This document shows, one piece after another, positions 5,434-5,595 of a DNA stretch of 5,595 nt. The stretch comes from Paenibacillus sp. UBA6285. GTDB lineage: Bacteria > Bacillota > Bacilli > Paenibacillales > Paenibacillaceae. Position 1 is the first letter of the stretch. Each line of letters opens with the position of its first letter. The stretch covers positions 1-5,595 of the forward strand of contig DJUJ01000034.1 in the NCBI GenBank assembly GCA_002438345.1. The letters are read 5' to 3'. A model generated the notes under the pieces. That model made no database searches. It had not been told where the DNA came from and was given only the letters and a program-made list of their open reading frames with translations. A program made the position numbers and the translations under genes.

Positions 5434-5595
5434 TTAATTACTCGACTCGAATACAAACTTTACTCTCTCAGTTTTACCCCACTTTTCTTTAATATCTTCA
5501 TAGTAAACATCCGTATTATTATATATTATGTCTTAGTAAGTCATAGCTAAATGAGGGTAATGATTGTCGATGAAACGTTCCAACTTTAGTGCTGG
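5434..5595 (-). pseudogene. C-terminal fragment of a gene with an in-frame stop
   Basis: From the right edge the minus strand reads PALKLERFIDNHYPHLAMTY, then TAA (5533-5535), then, in the same frame, DIIYNNTDVYYEDIKEKWGK and TERVKFVFESSN before a second TAA (5434-5436). Both parts look protein-like and the frame is unbroken, so this is most simply the end of one gene interrupted by a nonsense change, perhaps from TAC or TAT (Tyr). It ends 35 bases before site G and so would be the gene of that cassette. The sequence is faintly like the helical C-terminus of some radical-SAM proteins, but I do not trust that enough to name it. The upstream part lies outside the window. Confidence 0.5.

Larger units (their letters stand above)
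1..5595 (-). mobile_element. Integron-like gene-cassette array (interior, no integrase in window)
   Basis: Six complete single-gene units on the minus strand alternate with seven related folded elements. Each unit starts on the minus strand with TTAnnn(G/C)AA just after a G and ends with a matching R'' box followed by a folded site. Cassette by cassette, start and end boxes match: GTTATGTGCA with TGCACATAAC (GNAT, 4201-5233), GTTAGGCGAA with TTCGCCTAAC (UPF0158, 3527-4200), GTTATCCGA with TCGGATAAC (GyrI-like, 2788-3526), GTTATTGG with CCGATAAC, one G-T mismatch (VOC, 1298-1990), and GTTAGGCGA with TCGCCTAAC (GNAT, 226-1297). In integrons, IntI cuts between G and TT of GTTRRRY, which produces this pattern. 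No integrase or attI is present, so the recombinase is unknown. With standard polarity it would lie beyond the right edge. Confidence 0.8.

Overview
This 5.6-kb window looks like the interior of a gene-cassette array. Six intact genes are all read on the minus strand. Before and after each lies a GC-richer, strongly folded element of about 150-170 bp, seven in total (A-G from left to right), and one of these (C) is truncated. The genes are AT-rich and have strong Shine-Dalgarno sequences (AGGAG, GGGAGG, AAAGGAG) and one GTG start. Their families (GyrI-like, UPF0158, VOC, GNAT) suit a low-GC Gram-positive, most likely a Bacillales/Paenibacillus-type genome. That placement is inferred from style only.

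The repeats behave like integron attC sites. Read on the minus strand, each begins with an RYYYAAC-like box (R'') and ends with a GTTRRRY-like box (R'), next to inner boxes that pair (GCATTC/GAATGC). The two ends of one repeat usually do not match each other. Instead, the start of each cassette (GTTAnnnGAA) matches the R'' box at the end of the same cassette, across the gene between them. This is expected if each gene plus its downstream site was once a circle inserted by site-specific recombination at G/TT. MITE-type repeats would not give this pattern. Unlike textbook attC sites, these fold into several branches (outer R/L stem plus hairpins A, B and C) and are longer than usual. Paired changes between copies support the fold.

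Layout in transcription order (right to left): a partial, broken gene ending at 5434; site G; a two-domain GNAT acetyltransferase (4389-5168); site F; a UPF0158 protein (3694-4155); site E; a GyrI-like ligand-binding protein (2981-3469); site D; a SAM-dependent methyltransferase (2106-2729, GTG start); site C, which has lost its R''/L'' half so that the methyltransferase and the next gene form one fused cassette; a VOC/glyoxalase-fold protein (1505-1897); site B; a GNAT_acetyltran-type acetyltransferase (419-1261); site A; and the start of another cassette (1-225) with a short, possibly frameshifted ORF. Inferred cassette boundaries on the plus strand are 226-1297, 1298-1990, 1991-2787, 2788-3526, 3527-4200 and 4201-5233.

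The genes do not form a pathway. They are stand-alone small-molecule-modifying or -binding proteins, a typical adaptive or resistance-type cargo. No integrase, attI or convincing promoter is visible. If polarity is standard, the integrase and a common promoter would lie to the right of the window.
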